A stretch of 64,000 bases of DNA, from the NCBI GenBank assembly GCA_963989385.1, contig OZ022506.1, forward strand, positions 65,297,434 through 65,361,433. The letters run 5' to 3'. How positions within the stretch are numbered: position 1 is the stretch's first letter; every line of letters starts with the position of its first letter. Positions 1 to 11,440 of the stretch are shown here, in pieces. This stretch comes from Ctena decussata. Lineage: Eukaryota; Mollusca; Bivalvia; Lucinida; Lucinidae. Under the pieces are notes generated by a model. It ran no database searches and was not told the origin of the DNA. It saw only the letters and a list, made by a program, of their open reading frames with translations. A program made the position numbers and the translations under genes.

Positions 1-2004
1 AAGACCAGTGGGCCGATCGCAATCAAATTTAATCTGAAGCATCATTTGGGTGGGGGAAAGGCTGCATTAGGTTTTGGTGCCGATCAGCTCAGAACTCTGG
101 TTTCCATGGCAACAGATAGCCCCCATAGGGTTATAATGGGGAAAACGGCGTCATCACGTTTTCTCGACTGTTTTTGATTAGATCCTTATCATACTTGCAG
201 GTAATGATGACATACACAAGAGCTTGGATGAGTTCGAAATTTGGCCGGATTCGAGCACAGACTACGGAGTTAGCTGCCCTTGAGCGTTTGAAAAAAATCC
301 CGCAGGGTTATAAACGGGAAAATTGCGTCATCACGTTTTCTCAACTGTTTTTGCTTAGATCCTTATCATACTTGCAGGTAATGATGACATACATAAGAGC
401 TAGGATGAGTTCGAAATTGGCCGGATTCGAGCACCGACTACGGAGTTAGCTGCCCTTGAGCGTTTGAAAAAAATCCCATAGTGTTATAATGGAGAAAACA
501 ACGTCATCACATATTTTTAGAAAAACTTTGTCATCGCTCTATTGCCTACATTTCTCAACGGATTTTAAAATAACTTTACACAAATGTAGGGCGTGACAAT
601 ATCTCGAGCAAGTTCGACTTTCAGGATGCTGCGCCCAAGGTCAAGGTCACTGTGGCTATTTTTAGAAAAACTTTGTCAACGCTCTAGCACCTACATTTCT
701 CAGCAGATTTTAAAATAACTTCACACAAATGTAGGGCATGACAATATCTCGAGCAAGTTCGACTTTCAGGATGCTGCACCCAAGGTCAAGGTCACTGTGG
801 CTATTTTTAGAAAAACTTTGTCAGCGCTCTAGCACCTACATTTCTCAGCAGATTTTAAGATAACTTCACACAAATGTGGGGCATGACAATATCTCGAGCA
901 AGTTTGACTTTCAGGATGCTGCGCCCAAGGTCAAGGTCACTGTGGCTATTTTTAGAAAAACTTTGTCAGCGCTCTAGCACTTACATTTCTCAGCAGATTT
1001 TACAATAACTTCACACAAATGTGGGGCATGACAATATCTCGAGCAAGTTCGACTTTCAGGGTGCTGTGCCCAAGGTCAAGGTCACTGTGGCTATTTTTAG
1101 AAAAACTTTGTCATCGCCCTAGCACCTTCATTTCTCCATGGATTTTTAATCAACTTCACACAAATGTAGGCTATGACAATATCTCAAGCAAGTTCGACTT
1201 TCAGGATGCTGTGCCCAAGGTCAAGGTGACTGTGGCTATTTTTAGAAAAACTTTGTCAGCCCTGTAGCACCTACATTTCTCAACGGATTTTAAAATAAAT
1301 TCACACAAATGTAGGGCATGACAATATCTCAAGCAAGTTTGACTTTCAGGGTGCTGCAATCAAGGTTTTTGATTAGATCCTAATTATACTTGCAGGTAAT
1401 GATGACATACATAAGAGCTTGGATGAGTTCGAAATTTGGCCGGATTCGAGCACAGACTACGGAGTTTGCCGCCCTTGAGCGTTTGAAAAAAATCCCATGG
1501 TCTTATAACGGAGAAAACAACGTCATTACATTTTCATTTTTCATCGGATCCTCTTCATACTTGCAGGTAATGAGGATATGCATAAAAGCTTGGATTAGTT
1601 AGCATTTCGGCTAGATCCCACCACTGACTATGGAGTACCTGCCCTGAGCATCCAAAAAATCAATGTCGCCACTTTTTCTTGGTTTCTACTGATCCGATCC
1701 TTTTCAAACTTGCAGGTAATGAGGAAATGCATGATATCTTAAACAAGTTCAAATTTTGGCCAGATCAGGCCAACCACTACGAAGTTAGCTGCCCTTGACA
1801 GCTCTGTCTATTGTGCTCTTGATCGGATACTTTTTAAACTTGCATATATTAAATGAGGGCATACATAATGTTTTGGATGAGTTTAATTTTCAGCCTGATT
1901 GGACCACTGACTGTGGAGTTAGCTGCCCTTGAGCATCTTAAATATCCCTATAGGTTTACAATGTCTCTCAGGTGAGCAATTGTTGCCCTTTGGGCTACTT
2001 GTAT
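1..2004. repeat. Modular non-coding element, copy a (left end outside window)
   Basis: Blocks in order: a unique leader (1-170), two copies of a roughly 170-bp block beginning TTAGATCCTTATCATACTTG, about six units of a 146-bp tandem repeat (about 510-1365), another copy of that block, then degenerate blocks ending CTCAGGTGAGC plus GCCCTTTGGGCTACTTG. The same order recurs at 3890-6628. Open frames across it follow the repeat period and are not genes. Confidence 0.85.
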
Positions 2005-2005
2005 T

Positions 2006-3889
2006 AGATCCTTATCATACTTGCAGGTAATGATGACATACACACAAGAGCTTGGATAAGTTCGAAATTTGGCCGGATTCGAGCACAGACTACGGAGTTA
2101 GCTGCCCTTGAGCGTTTGAAAAAAATCCCATAGTGTTATAATGGGGAAAACAACGTCATCACATTTTTTTTAGAAAAACTTTGTCATCGCTCTAGCGCCT
2201 ACATTTCTCAATGGATTTTAAAATAACTTCACACAAATGTAGGGCATGACAATATCTTGAGCAAGTTCGATTTTCAGGATGCTGCGCCCAAGGTCAAGGT
2301 CACTGTGGCTATTTTTAGAAAAACTTTGTCAGCGCTCTAGCATCTACATTTCGCAATGGATTTTAAAATAACTTCACACAAATGTAGGGCATGACAATAT
2401 CTCGAGCAAGTTTGACTTTCAGGGTTCTGCGCCCAAGGTCAAGGTCACTGTGGCTATTTTTAGAAAATCTTTGTCATCGCTGTAGCACCTACATTTCTCC
2501 ATGGATTTTAAAATAACTTTACACAAATGTAGGGCATGACAATATCTCGAGCAAGTTCGACTTTCAGGGTGCTTTACCCAAGGTCAAGGTCACTGTGGCT
2601 TTTTTCAGAAAAACTTTGTCATCACTCTAGCGCCTACATTTCTCAACATATTTTAAATCAACTTCACTTAAATGTAGGGCATGACAATATCTCAAACAAG
2701 TTTGACTTTCAGGATGCTGCCCCCAAGGTCAAGGTCACTGTGGCTATTTTTAGAAAAACGTCAGTGCTCTAGCACCTACACTTCTCAATGGATTTTAAAA
2801 TAACTTCTCACAAATGTAGGGCATGACAATATCTCGAGCAAGTTCAACTTTCAGTGTGCTGCACCCAAGGTCAAGGTCACTGTGGCTAATTTTAGAAAAA
2901 CTTTGTCATGGCTCTAGCACCTATATTTCTCCATGGATTTTGAAATAACTTCACACAAATGTAGGGTATGACAATATCTCGAGCAAGTTTGACTTTCAGG
3001 ATGCTGCGCCCAAGGTCAAGGTCACTGTGGCTTTTTTATGAAAAACTTTGTCAGCGCTCTAGCATCTACATTTCTCCATGTATTTTGAAATAACTTCACA
3101 CAAATGTAGGGCATGACAATATCTTGAGCAAGTTTGACTCTCAGGGTGCTGCACCCAAGGTCAAGGTCACTGTGGCTATTTCTTCGTCATCCCTCTAGCG
3201 CCTACATTTGTCAACAGATTTTAAATCAACTTCACTCAAATGTAGGGCATAACAATATCTTGAACAAGTTTGACTTTCAGGGTGCTGCGCCCAAGGTCAA
3301 GGTCACTGTGGCTATTTTTAGAAAATCTTTGTCATTGCTCTAGCACCTACATTTCTCCATGGATTTTAAAATAACTTTACACAAATGTAGGGCATGACAA
3401 TATCTTGAGCAAGTTCGACTTTCAGGGTACCCAAGGTCAAGGTCACTGTGGCTATTTTCTGAAAAACTTTATCATCACTCTAGCGCCTACATTTCTCAAC
3501 CGATTTTAAATCAACTTTACTTATATGTAGGGCATGACAATATCTCAAACAAGTTTGACTTTCAGGATGCTGCGCCCAAGGTCAAGGTCACTGTGGCTAT
3601 TTTTAGAAAAACGTTGTCAGTGCTCTAGCACCTACATTTCTCAATGGATTTAAAATAACTTCACACAAATGTAGGGCATGACAATATCTCGAGCAAGTTC
3701 AACTTTCAGGGTGCTGCACCCAAGGTCAAGGTCACTGTGGCTAATTTTAGAAAAACTTTGTCATGGCTCTAGCACCTACATTTCTCCATGTATTTTGAAA
3801 TACATTCACACAAATGTAGGGTATGACAATATCTCGAGCAAGTTCGACTTTCAGGGTGCTGTGCCCAAGGTCAAGGTCACTGTGGCTTT
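2006..3889. repeat. Modular non-coding element, copy b, dominated by the 146-bp tandem array
   Basis: Starts inside the TTAGATCCTTATCATACTTG block and then holds about twelve units of roughly 146 bp (about 2165-3885). Each unit carries ACACAAATGTAGGGCATGAC, a CGAGCAAGTTCGACTTTCAG-like stretch and CAAGGTCAAGGTCACTGTGG. It lacks both the AGCTCACCTGAGC start and the terminal block, so it is an internal fragment between copies a and c. Confidence 0.8.
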
Positions 3890-6628
3890 TTAGCTCACCT
3901 GAGCCGAAGGCTCAGAGGTGAGCTTATAGGATGGGAGTCGAGCCGTCGTCCGTGCGTGGGTGGGTGGGTGGGTGCGTCAACACTTTCAAACATAAATATC
4001 TCCGAAACCAGTGGGCCGATTGCAATCAAATTTTATCTGAAGCATTATTTGGGTGGGGGAAAGGCTGCATTAGGTTTTGGTGCCAATCAGCTCAGAACTC
4101 TGGTTTCCATGGCAACAGATAACCCCCATAGGGTTATAATGGGAAAAAATGGCGTCATCACGTTTTCTCGACTGTTTTTGATTAGATCCTTATCATACTT
4201 GCAGGTAATGATGACATACACAAGAGCTTGGATGAGTTCGAAATTTGGCCGGATTGGAGCACAGACTTCAGAGTTAGCTGCCCTTGAGCATTTGAAAAAA
4301 AATCCCATAGGGTTATAATGGGGAAAATGGCGTCATCACGTTTTCTCAACTGTTTTTGCTTAGATCCTTATCATACTTGCAGGTAATGATGACATACATA
4401 AGAGCTTGGATGAGTTAGAAATTTGGCCGGATTTGAGCACAGACTACGGAGTTAGCTGCCCTTGAGCGTTTGAAAAAAATCCCATAGTGTTATAATGGAG
4501 AAAACAACGTCATCACATATTTTTAGAAAAACTTTGTTATCGCTCTATTGCCTACATTTCTCAATGGATTTTAAAATAACTTCACACAAATGTAGGGCAT
4601 GACGATATCTCGAGCAAGTTCGACTTTAAGGATGCTGCATCCAAGGTCAAGGCCGCTGTGGCTATTTTTAGAGAAACTTTGTCACTGCTCTAGCACCTAC
4701 ATTTCTCTGCAGATTTTAAGATAACTTCACACAAATGTAGGGCATGACAATATCTCGAGCAAGTTCGACTTTCAGGATGCTGTGCCCAAGGTCAAGGTCA
4801 CTGTTGCTATTTTTAGAAAAACTTTGTCAGCGCTCTAGCACCTACATTTCTCAGCAGATTTTCAAATAACTTTTAAAATACATTTCTCGGCAGATTTTAA
4901 AATAACTTCACACAAATGTAGGGCATGACAATATCTCGAGCAAGTTCGACTTTCAGGGTGCTGTGCCCAAGGTCAAGGTCACTGTGGCTATTTTTAGAAA
5001 AACTTTGTCATCGCCCTAGCACCTTCATTTCTCCATGGATTTTGCAATAATTTGACACAAATGAAGCGTATGACAATATCTCAAGCCAGTTCGACTTTCA
5101 GGATGCTGCGCCCAAGGTCAAGGTCACTGTGGCTATTTTTAGAAAAACTTTGTCAACGCTCTAGCACCTACATTTCTCAGCGGATTTTAAAATAACTTCA
5201 CACAAATGCAGGGCATGTCAATATCTCGAGCAAGTTCGACTTTCAGGATGCTGCGCCCAAGGTCAAGGTCACTGTGGCTATTTTTAGAAAAACTTTGTCA
5301 ACACTCTAGCACCTACATTTTTTAGCAGATTTTAAAATAAATTCACACAAATGTAGGTCATGACAATATCTCGAGCAAGTTCGACTTTCAGGGTGCTGTG
5401 CCCAAGGTCAAGGTCACTGTGGCTATTTTAAGTAAAAACTTGGTCATCGCTCTAGCTCCTACATTTCTCAACGGATTTTAAATCAACTTCACACAAATGT
5501 AGGGCATGACAATATCTCAAACAAGTTTGACTTCCAGGGTGCTGCGCCCAAGGTCAAGGTCACTGTGGCTATTTTTAGAAAAACTTTGTCAGCGCTCTAG
5601 CACCTACATTTCTCAATGGATTTTAAAATAAATTCACACAAATGTAAGGCATGACAATATCTCGAGCAAGTTTGACTTTAAGGGTGCTGTGCCCAAGGTC
5701 AAGGTCACTGTGGCTATTTTTAGAAAAACTTTGTCATCGCCCTAGCACCTTCATTTCTCCATGGATTTTGAAATAACTTGACACAAATGTAGGGTATGAC
5801 AATATCTCAAGCAACTTCAACTTTCAGGATGCTGTGCCCAAGGTCAAGGTCACTGTTGCTATTTTTAGAAAAACTTTGTCATGGCTCTAGCACCTACATT
5901 TCTCAACGGATTTTAAAATAAATTCACACAAATGTAGGGGATGACAATATCTCGAGCAAGTTTGACTTTTAGGGTGCTGCAATCAAGGTTTTTGATTAGA
6001 TCCTTATCATACTTGCAGGTAATGATGACATACATAAGAGCTTGGATGAGTTCGAAATTTGGCTGTATTCGAGCACAGACTACGGAGTTAGCTGTCCTTG
6101 AGCGTTTGAAAAAAATCCCATAGTCTTATAATGGAGAAAACAACGTCATCACATTTTCAAATTCTTCAGATCCTCTTCATACTTACAGGTCATGAGGATA
6201 TGCATAAAAGCTTGGATTAGTTAGCATTTTGGCTAGATCCCACCACTGACTATGGAGTACCTGCCCTGAGCATCCAAAAAATCAATGTCGCCACTTTTTC
6301 TTGGTTTCTACTGATCCGATCCTTTTCAAACTTGCAGGTAATAAGGAAATGCATAATATCTTAAACAAGTTCAAATTTTGGCCAGATCAGGCCAACCACT
6401 ACGAAGTTAGCTGCCCTTGACAGCTCTGTCTATTGTGCTCTTGATCAGATACTTTTTAAACTTGCATATATTAAATGAGGGCATACATAATGTTTTGGAT
6501 GAGTTTAATTTTCAGCCTGATTGGACCACTGACTGTGGAGTTAGCTGCCCTTGAGCATCTTAAATATCCCTGTAGGTTTACAATGTCTCTCAGGTGAGCA
6601 ATTGTTGCCCTTTGGGCTACTTGTTTAA
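3890..6628. repeat. Modular non-coding element, copy c (complete)
   Basis: Begins with a palindromic end (AGCTCACCTGAGC, then GCTCAGAGGTGAGC) and a CGTCCGTGCG/GGGTGGGT leader. It then has the same block order as copy a, with about nine 146-bp units (about 4530-5970). It ends with CTCAGGTGAGC, inverted relative to the start, followed by GCCCTTTGGGCTACTTG. No protein is coded. Confidence 0.85.
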
Positions 6629-6757
6629 TACATGCCAACATATGAGGACAAGTTCAAGCTGTATTTCTTACCACCTCATTCCATTATCACTCTCTGTAAT
6701 ACGTTTTAGTCCATCTCAATCTGTTATCAATCTGAAACAACATAGTATACATGATAT

Positions 6758-7300
6758 TTAATCTACAGTAGAAATAACCCTCAAGAAAAAATAGCGCAAC
6801 CTGTTTGACCCTTCAGTGTTCAAATGCAAACCTTTGTCAAGTTTTGCAAATAAATATCTTCTGAAGGTACCAAACTTCACAACAGCCTTGTATGAGGAAA
6901 TGAATTTAAAATTCAAATCTTGACTCATAACAGTGTCCAAATGACTATTTACTTTCTTAATCATCGGATCTGTAATATTATGTTCTATAGGTCTAGGCAA
7001 AATGGAAGAAAGAATTATTCTGATATCTTGATTTTGACGGCGTATTATTGCTATAAGGTTAGCATAATCAGATATTATATTATCAAAGCTGTCACGTTTG
7101 CCAATATTATTTGTACCAACATGAATTATCATGTAATCAAAGTCCTTCAAATCAATGCTGCCATTAGATATCAATATGGCTAATTTCCCAATTGTGGCAC
7201 CTGGAAATGCCTTAAGAGTGACTCCATCAATGTGTGAAATATCCTTAATAATGGAATCTCCGACAATCACAACTTTTCTGCATTCTGCAAAATATAGAAA
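6758..7300 (-). CDS. SGNH-fold hydrolase domain of the Ngaro-like element
   Basis: About 170 residues matching the SGNH/GDSL esterase fold. Counting from the GTG at 7270: GDS with Ser6 (block I), AFPGAT (Gly, block II), HVGTNN (residues 50-55, block III) and DKGLHLN near 145-151 (block V). Block V is odd: Asp145 and His149 are one residue further apart than the usual DxxH, and the position that aligns with the usual Asp is Lys146, so activity is uncertain. The frame is open only back to a TAA at 7301-7303 and has no ATG before GDS. A TTTTGCAG acceptor-like site ends at 7285, so this may be a spliced exon. Role in transposition is unknown; such domains may deacetylate or cleave esters. The opposite-strand frame here is a shadow. 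Confidence 0.75.
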   Translation of the reverse strand, partial: FLYFAECRKVVIVGDSIIKDISHIDGVTLKAFPGATIGKLAILISNGSIDLKDFDYMIIHVGTNNIGKRDSFDNIISDYANLIAIIRRQNQDIRIILSSILPRPIEHNITDPMIKKVNSHLDTVMSQDLNFKFISSYKAVVKFGTFRRYLFAKLDKGLHLNTEGSNRLRYFFLRVISTVD

Positions 7301-7479
7301 TTATGATTTATAAAAACCATGTAAAAATAAATGTACGCATTAAATACAAACAAATTTTCATGAATGAATTCCCTTTCACAAAGATGCCTCTCCTTAGATG
7401 CCATCTGATCATCCAATTAATAAATACACTTAACTAACAACTATCAGCTGCAACATACCAAACTACATAAGGTACATGA

Positions 7480-8165
7480 TAAATATTGTCAGAAGATGTT
7501 ATCAGTCAGATAACCCAATCAATGAAAACTTTTAATTGACAGTTATCTACTTCACCTGTCTAGTAGAAGCTCACATCTCTGCTAATATTTACTGAAATAA
7601 ATATTCATATAAGAGAAAATGAAATATTGTCAGAAGATGTTACCCGTCAGATAGCCCAATTAATGAAAACTTTTAATTGACAGTTATCTACTTCACCTGT
7701 CTAGTAGAAGCTCACATCTCTGCTAATATTTACTGAAACAAATATTTACATAAGAGAAAATAACTGAAATAATGTCAGAAGATGTTATTAGTCAGATAAC
7801 CCAATTAATGAAAACTTTTAATTGACAGTTATCTACTTCACCTGTCTAGTAGAAGCTCACATCTCTGCTATTATTTACTGAAACAAATATTCATATAAGA
7901 GAAATATTGTCAGAAGATGCTACCAGTCAGATAACCCAATTAATGAAAACTTTTAATTGACAGTTATCTACTTCACCTGTCTGGTAGAAGCTCACATCTC
8001 TGCTAATAGTTACTGAAACAAATATTTACATAAGAGAAAATAACTGAAATAATGTCAGAAGATGTTATTAAACAGATAACCCAATTAATGGAAACTTTTA
8101 ATTGACAGTTATCTACTTCACTTGTCTGGTAGCAGCTCACATCTCTGCTAATATTTACAAAACAA
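7480..8165. repeat. Five-unit tandem array inside the Ngaro-like element
   Basis: GTCAGAAGATGTTA-type motifs start at 7488, 7629, 7774, 7909 and 8054, giving spacings of 141, 145, 135 and 145 bp. Each unit includes CAGTTATCTACTTCACCTGT and AGAAGCTCACATCTCTGC. Units 3 and 5 are preceded by TAACTGAAATAAT and the others are not, which suggests a dimeric higher-order pattern. The array lies between the recombinase and hydrolase frames. Confidence 0.9.
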
Positions 8166-8560
8166 ATCATTTTTTCATCACAGAAGCAATGCAGATGTTA
8201 ATATGTATCTTTGTGATAATTCAAAACTTTTAAGCTATCATCAAGTTCAGTCAAATGATCCACATTACTTCTGTTATGAAACTGTAATATTTACACAAAC
8301 ATTCCCTGATGCTCTGAATTCAGTTTGCTTACTTCCATTATCTATGACTATTAACCTACTTCCACTTCATGGAAGTTTATCTGCAGAGTGTGCCAGAAAA
8401 TTGCAATCACTATTTAAAGCGGTTAAATTTTACTTCCATTTGTTAGAAGCTTAGTTGTGGAATGTTCTGAAGCGATTGCAACCGCTGATTCCACACCCGC
8501 AAAGGCTACCTCCATGATGTGGAAGCTTATCTGCAGAATGTGTAAGAACGATCATACTAA
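8166..8560. other. Spacer 3' of the recombinase; no gene seen
   Basis: Two diverged copies of a short block (TGGAAGTTTATCTGCAGAGTG near 8370 and TGGAAGCTTATCTGCAGAATG near 8520) are visible. The block may be terminal-repeat material of the retrotransposon, but I found no matching copy near its 5' end. Confidence 0.4.
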
Positions 8561-9571
8561 TTAGGAGCTGACAGAGGACTGTTTTTGAATGAATCGCCTC
8601 ATTTCTTTGGCAACAAGTAATTTATCCTCAAATTCAAAATTCAAATATTTTCTATAACAGTCCGATTTCCAGTCACCTAACAGTTTAATTTTATCTGCTG
8701 GAATTTTAGCCCGAAAGGCAAGACTTGCACCACCCCTCCTAAAGGAATGAGTGGAATAAAGACTGGGATTCAGTCCAATTTTTTCAACACACTGTCTCAA
8801 TTTATTCTGAAACTGAGTATATGTAACTATACTCATATTTGGTAATAAAAATAAAGCGTTATCCTGAGAACTTGGAACTGCTTTACACATATTTCTATAC
8901 GCTTTAACTGGGCATAAAATGGAGTCTTTAATTTTAACCAAGGGAATTTCAAGCTTTCTTTCACCTTTTTGAATTGTTTTTGTCCAGCTGAAAGTGACTA
9001 TTAAGTAGTTACCAAAATCTTTAACATCTCGTCTAAGAAGGAAATGTTTTAAACACAAGTCACTTTTTGAGGCTGGCACCAAATTTGATTTTCTTGCTAA
9101 TAAGAAAAAGGCAAAAAGAAACAAACACCAGAAAACTATATCAGACTTGTCAGATAAATTTAAAACAAAACCGATTTGAACAAGTATGCGCGGAGTTAAC
9201 GCTTCAGCTTGTTTAACACAATGCTGTTTAAGTCTAGCTATTCCTCTGTATGACAAATTTAAAATGAATTTATTTATTTGCTCTACTGGATGCCCTAAGA
9301 TTAAATGCATTGTCTTAACACCATTAATGTAATTTTTTATTGATTCCACTGATTTAAAAGTTCTACTTAAAAACTGAGCATACAATTGTAACGTCTGAGT
9401 GGAAACTGGTAAACTAACAAACTGAAAGTAATAACAGAATAATAGAAAAGACTCCCATTGTGTTCTTAAATTCTTTCTCGTCCCCAATGCAAAGGCAGCT
9501 TGATTTGAATGGTGCAAATCTTCTCTCAGAGCTCGTAGCTGACTCTCTGAAAAAACAATTACCATCCTCAT
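8561..9571 (-). CDS. Tyrosine recombinase (integrase) of the Ngaro-like element
   Basis: 336 residues, intact. The C-terminal half carries the phage-integrase-type catalytic set: Arg in LLARKSN (about residue 160), HSFRRGG (His and Arg of HxxR), GDWKSDCYRKYL with the Tyr nucleophile, and a Trp at the usual H/W position. The N-terminal part is the helical core-binding region. Such enzymes integrate a circular cDNA without staggered target duplication. It starts at ATG 9571, in the same frame as the upstream RNase H but behind TAATAG (9583-9578), so it is translated separately or by re-initiation. Confidence 0.92.
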   Translation of the reverse strand: MRMVIVFSESQLRALREDLHHSNQAAFALGTRKNLRTQWESFLLFCYYFQFVSLPVSTQTLQLYAQFLSRTFKSVESIKNYINGVKTMHLILGHPVEQINKFILNLSYRGIARLKQHCVKQAEALTPRILVQIGFVLNLSDKSDIVFWCLFLFAFFLLARKSNLVPASKSDLCLKHFLLRRDVKDFGNYLIVTFSWTKTIQKGERKLEIPLVKIKDSILCPVKAYRNMCKAVPSSQDNALFLLPNMSIVTYTQFQNKLRQCVEKIGLNPSLYSTHSFRRGGASLAFRAKIPADKIKLLGDWKSDCYRKYLNFEFEDKLLVAKEMRRFIQKQSSVSS

Positions 9572-9580
9572 AGCATACTA

Positions 9581-10117
9581 TTACCAGGAATTAATAAACT
9601 GAAAATGTGATTCATCAACAAAATATTCTTTTAAAACATGTTCCTTTGTCAGCTCTAAGAAGCACTGCTCATGTATTGGACTTTGATGCCATCTTGACAA
9701 ATGATCTGCCAAACGGTTAGAACATGTATCTAAATGCTGAACTCGTATTTCAAACTCATACAGAGCAGCAATAAAACAAATCTCTCTCAAACATTCCTGC
9801 AGAATTGTACATCTTGATCTGCCAGAATTGATAAGTTGACAAGCAGCCATATTGTCACAAAACACTACTATTCTCTTGCCTTTGTAATTCTTGCCCCAAA
9901 GCTTTAGACATATAATAATGGCTATGACTTCTAATGCTGTGATATGGAAAGCTTTGTCTCTAAATTGAGATGGAAATTGAACATGAACAAAGGATCCCAT
10001 CCAAAATCCCCCACAACCTTCCAAACAAGCATCAGAAGAAAATACAGAATCCGGAGCTGACCACTGTTCAACCTTCATCATGGAAATGCCATTGTACAAA
10101 GGCAAAAATCTATGCCA
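9581..10117 (-). pseudogene. RNase H domain, split from RT by an indel
   Basis: The reading begins in the WWHRFLPLYNG motif that normally follows RT in the same DIRS/Ngaro polyprotein. It then shows the RNase H acidic residues: Asp in FSSDACLEGCGG, Glu in ALEVIA, Asp in FCDNMAA and Asp in LADHLSRW. The domain removes RNA from the RNA-DNA hybrid during cDNA synthesis. RT ends at a TAG at 10110 while this frame reads the same bases one register off, and no start codon fits, so a small indel near 10117-10123 has broken a fused RT-RNase H frame. The domain itself has no stops. Confidence 0.85.
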
Positions 10118-11336
10118 CCAAATCAGGTCTTTTTTTCACAAACTCTGGAATAACATGCTGCTGTAATTTGGAACCATGAATGGACCTAAGCCACCACAAC
10201 AATCTTGAAACAAATATTCTGCTAGGCTTGACACAAGCTGCAACAAAATTCAGCTTACCCAGTAAAGACTGTATTTGCTTAAGAGTGGCAGAAGTCTTGC
10301 CTAACCACATATGCACCAAGTCTTTAATTTCCACAAATCTATCAGGAGTAACCTCTATAGTCATGGTAATAGTGTTAAATAACACTCCCAGAAATACCAT
10401 AGTTTGTGACGGAGGCACAGATTTATCCAGTGTTTCCTCAATGCCACATTTCTGTAAAACAGCACCTAAACAGTGATATGCAAAAAAGGCCCTATTTTGT
10501 GTTTCAGCACCTGCCAGATCATCTAAGTAATTCAAAATTGAAATTCCTATCTGAAACATCATAAAGGAAATAGCGTTTGTCACTCTTTGACAGATATGAG
10601 CCGCAGACCGTAAGCCCATACTTAAAACTGTATCACAAAAAATGTGTTTTCCCCAGATAAAAGATACTAAATTGTAGTTAGATGGACATATACTAATTTG
10701 TCTGTAAGCCTTTCTTAAATCTTTTTTAAAAAGAAAACAGCCTTCACCTTTCGTTTTAATCAGTTCTACTAAATCATCTACTTTTGGAAATATGACTGAA
10801 ACTTTCTCATTCAAATAAATGTCCTTATTTATATTGTCATTAATAGAAGCTGTTTTGGGGTAACTTAAATCTAAAATGACTCTTCTTTCTGATGAATCTT
10901 TCTTTGGAACAGAATTTAATGGCGACAAGATTAAGTTATTAGAAAAAGGATTTGATTTAAAAGGACCTAAAATAGAATTTGTTTTGCTTTCTTTTTCTAA
11001 ATATTGATTAATTTCATCTGAAAATTCAGAAGCTCCTTTATGATTTTTATATTGCCAAATATGATCATGTTTTGGCAATGAATTTTCATTACCTGAAAAT
11101 CCTATGGGGAATCCAAATTCTAATAAATCACATACCAAAATGTCCTTATAATCCCTTAGCATTTTTCTCATATAATTTACATTGATCCTATTATTGACTG
11201 GAATTCGACAGTGTTGAAAATTAAATTGTCCTGATTCTTTAACCAATTCGTGAATGTAAACTTTATTTTCGGTATCACTTACAGATAAACCTTTAACTGA
11301 ATTGCAAATTTTACAAGAATTTGAATGGCGACACAT
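10110..11336 (-). CDS. Reverse transcriptase of the Ngaro-like element
   Basis: 408 residues from ATG 11336. RT motifs in order: LSPLNSVPKKDSSERRVILD (fingers), FLFKKDLRKAYRQI (motif A, catalytic Asp), FIWGKHIFCDTVLSMGLRSA (motif B region) and LNYLDDLAG, the YxDD catalytic box. A thumb/connection segment follows (LGVLFNTITMTIEVT). The N-terminal CRHSNSCKIC is cysteine-rich. It copies element RNA to cDNA. The frame stops just before the WW motif that starts the RNase H segment, where an indel has shifted the frame. Gag lies about 100 bp upstream in other frames. Confidence 0.93.
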   Translation of the reverse strand: MCRHSNSCKICNSVKGLSVSDTENKVYIHELVKESGQFNFQHCRIPVNNRINVNYMRKMLRDYKDILVCDLLEFGFPIGFSGNENSLPKHDHIWQYKNHKGASEFSDEINQYLEKESKTNSILGPFKSNPFSNNLILSPLNSVPKKDSSERRVILDLSYPKTASINDNINKDIYLNEKVSVIFPKVDDLVELIKTKGEGCFLFKKDLRKAYRQISICPSNYNLVSFIWGKHIFCDTVLSMGLRSAAHICQRVTNAISFMMFQIGISILNYLDDLAGAETQNRAFFAYHCLGAVLQKCGIEETLDKSVPPSQTMVFLGVLFNTITMTIEVTPDRFVEIKDLVHMWLGKTSATLKQIQSLLGKLNFVAACVKPSRIFVSRLLWWLRSIHGSKLQQHVIPEFVKKRPDLVA

Positions 11337-11440
11337 TTTAGATTTTGTTTTGTACTGGAGCTATTACTGTTAATATAACTGGGCAAAAAACTATCTGCTA
11401 CAGGATTATGTAAAGTCTCTGTACTAATAGTAGTTGCCAG

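Noticed and set aside
174..4318. Several plus-strand frames of 60-120 codons in the left arrays
   Set aside because: They follow the repeat period, recur between copies with shifts and stops, and show no domain. They are repeat artefacts.
7480..8165. CRISPR array
   Set aside because: Units are about 140 bp contiguous tandem repeats in a eukaryotic retrotransposon, with no spacers.
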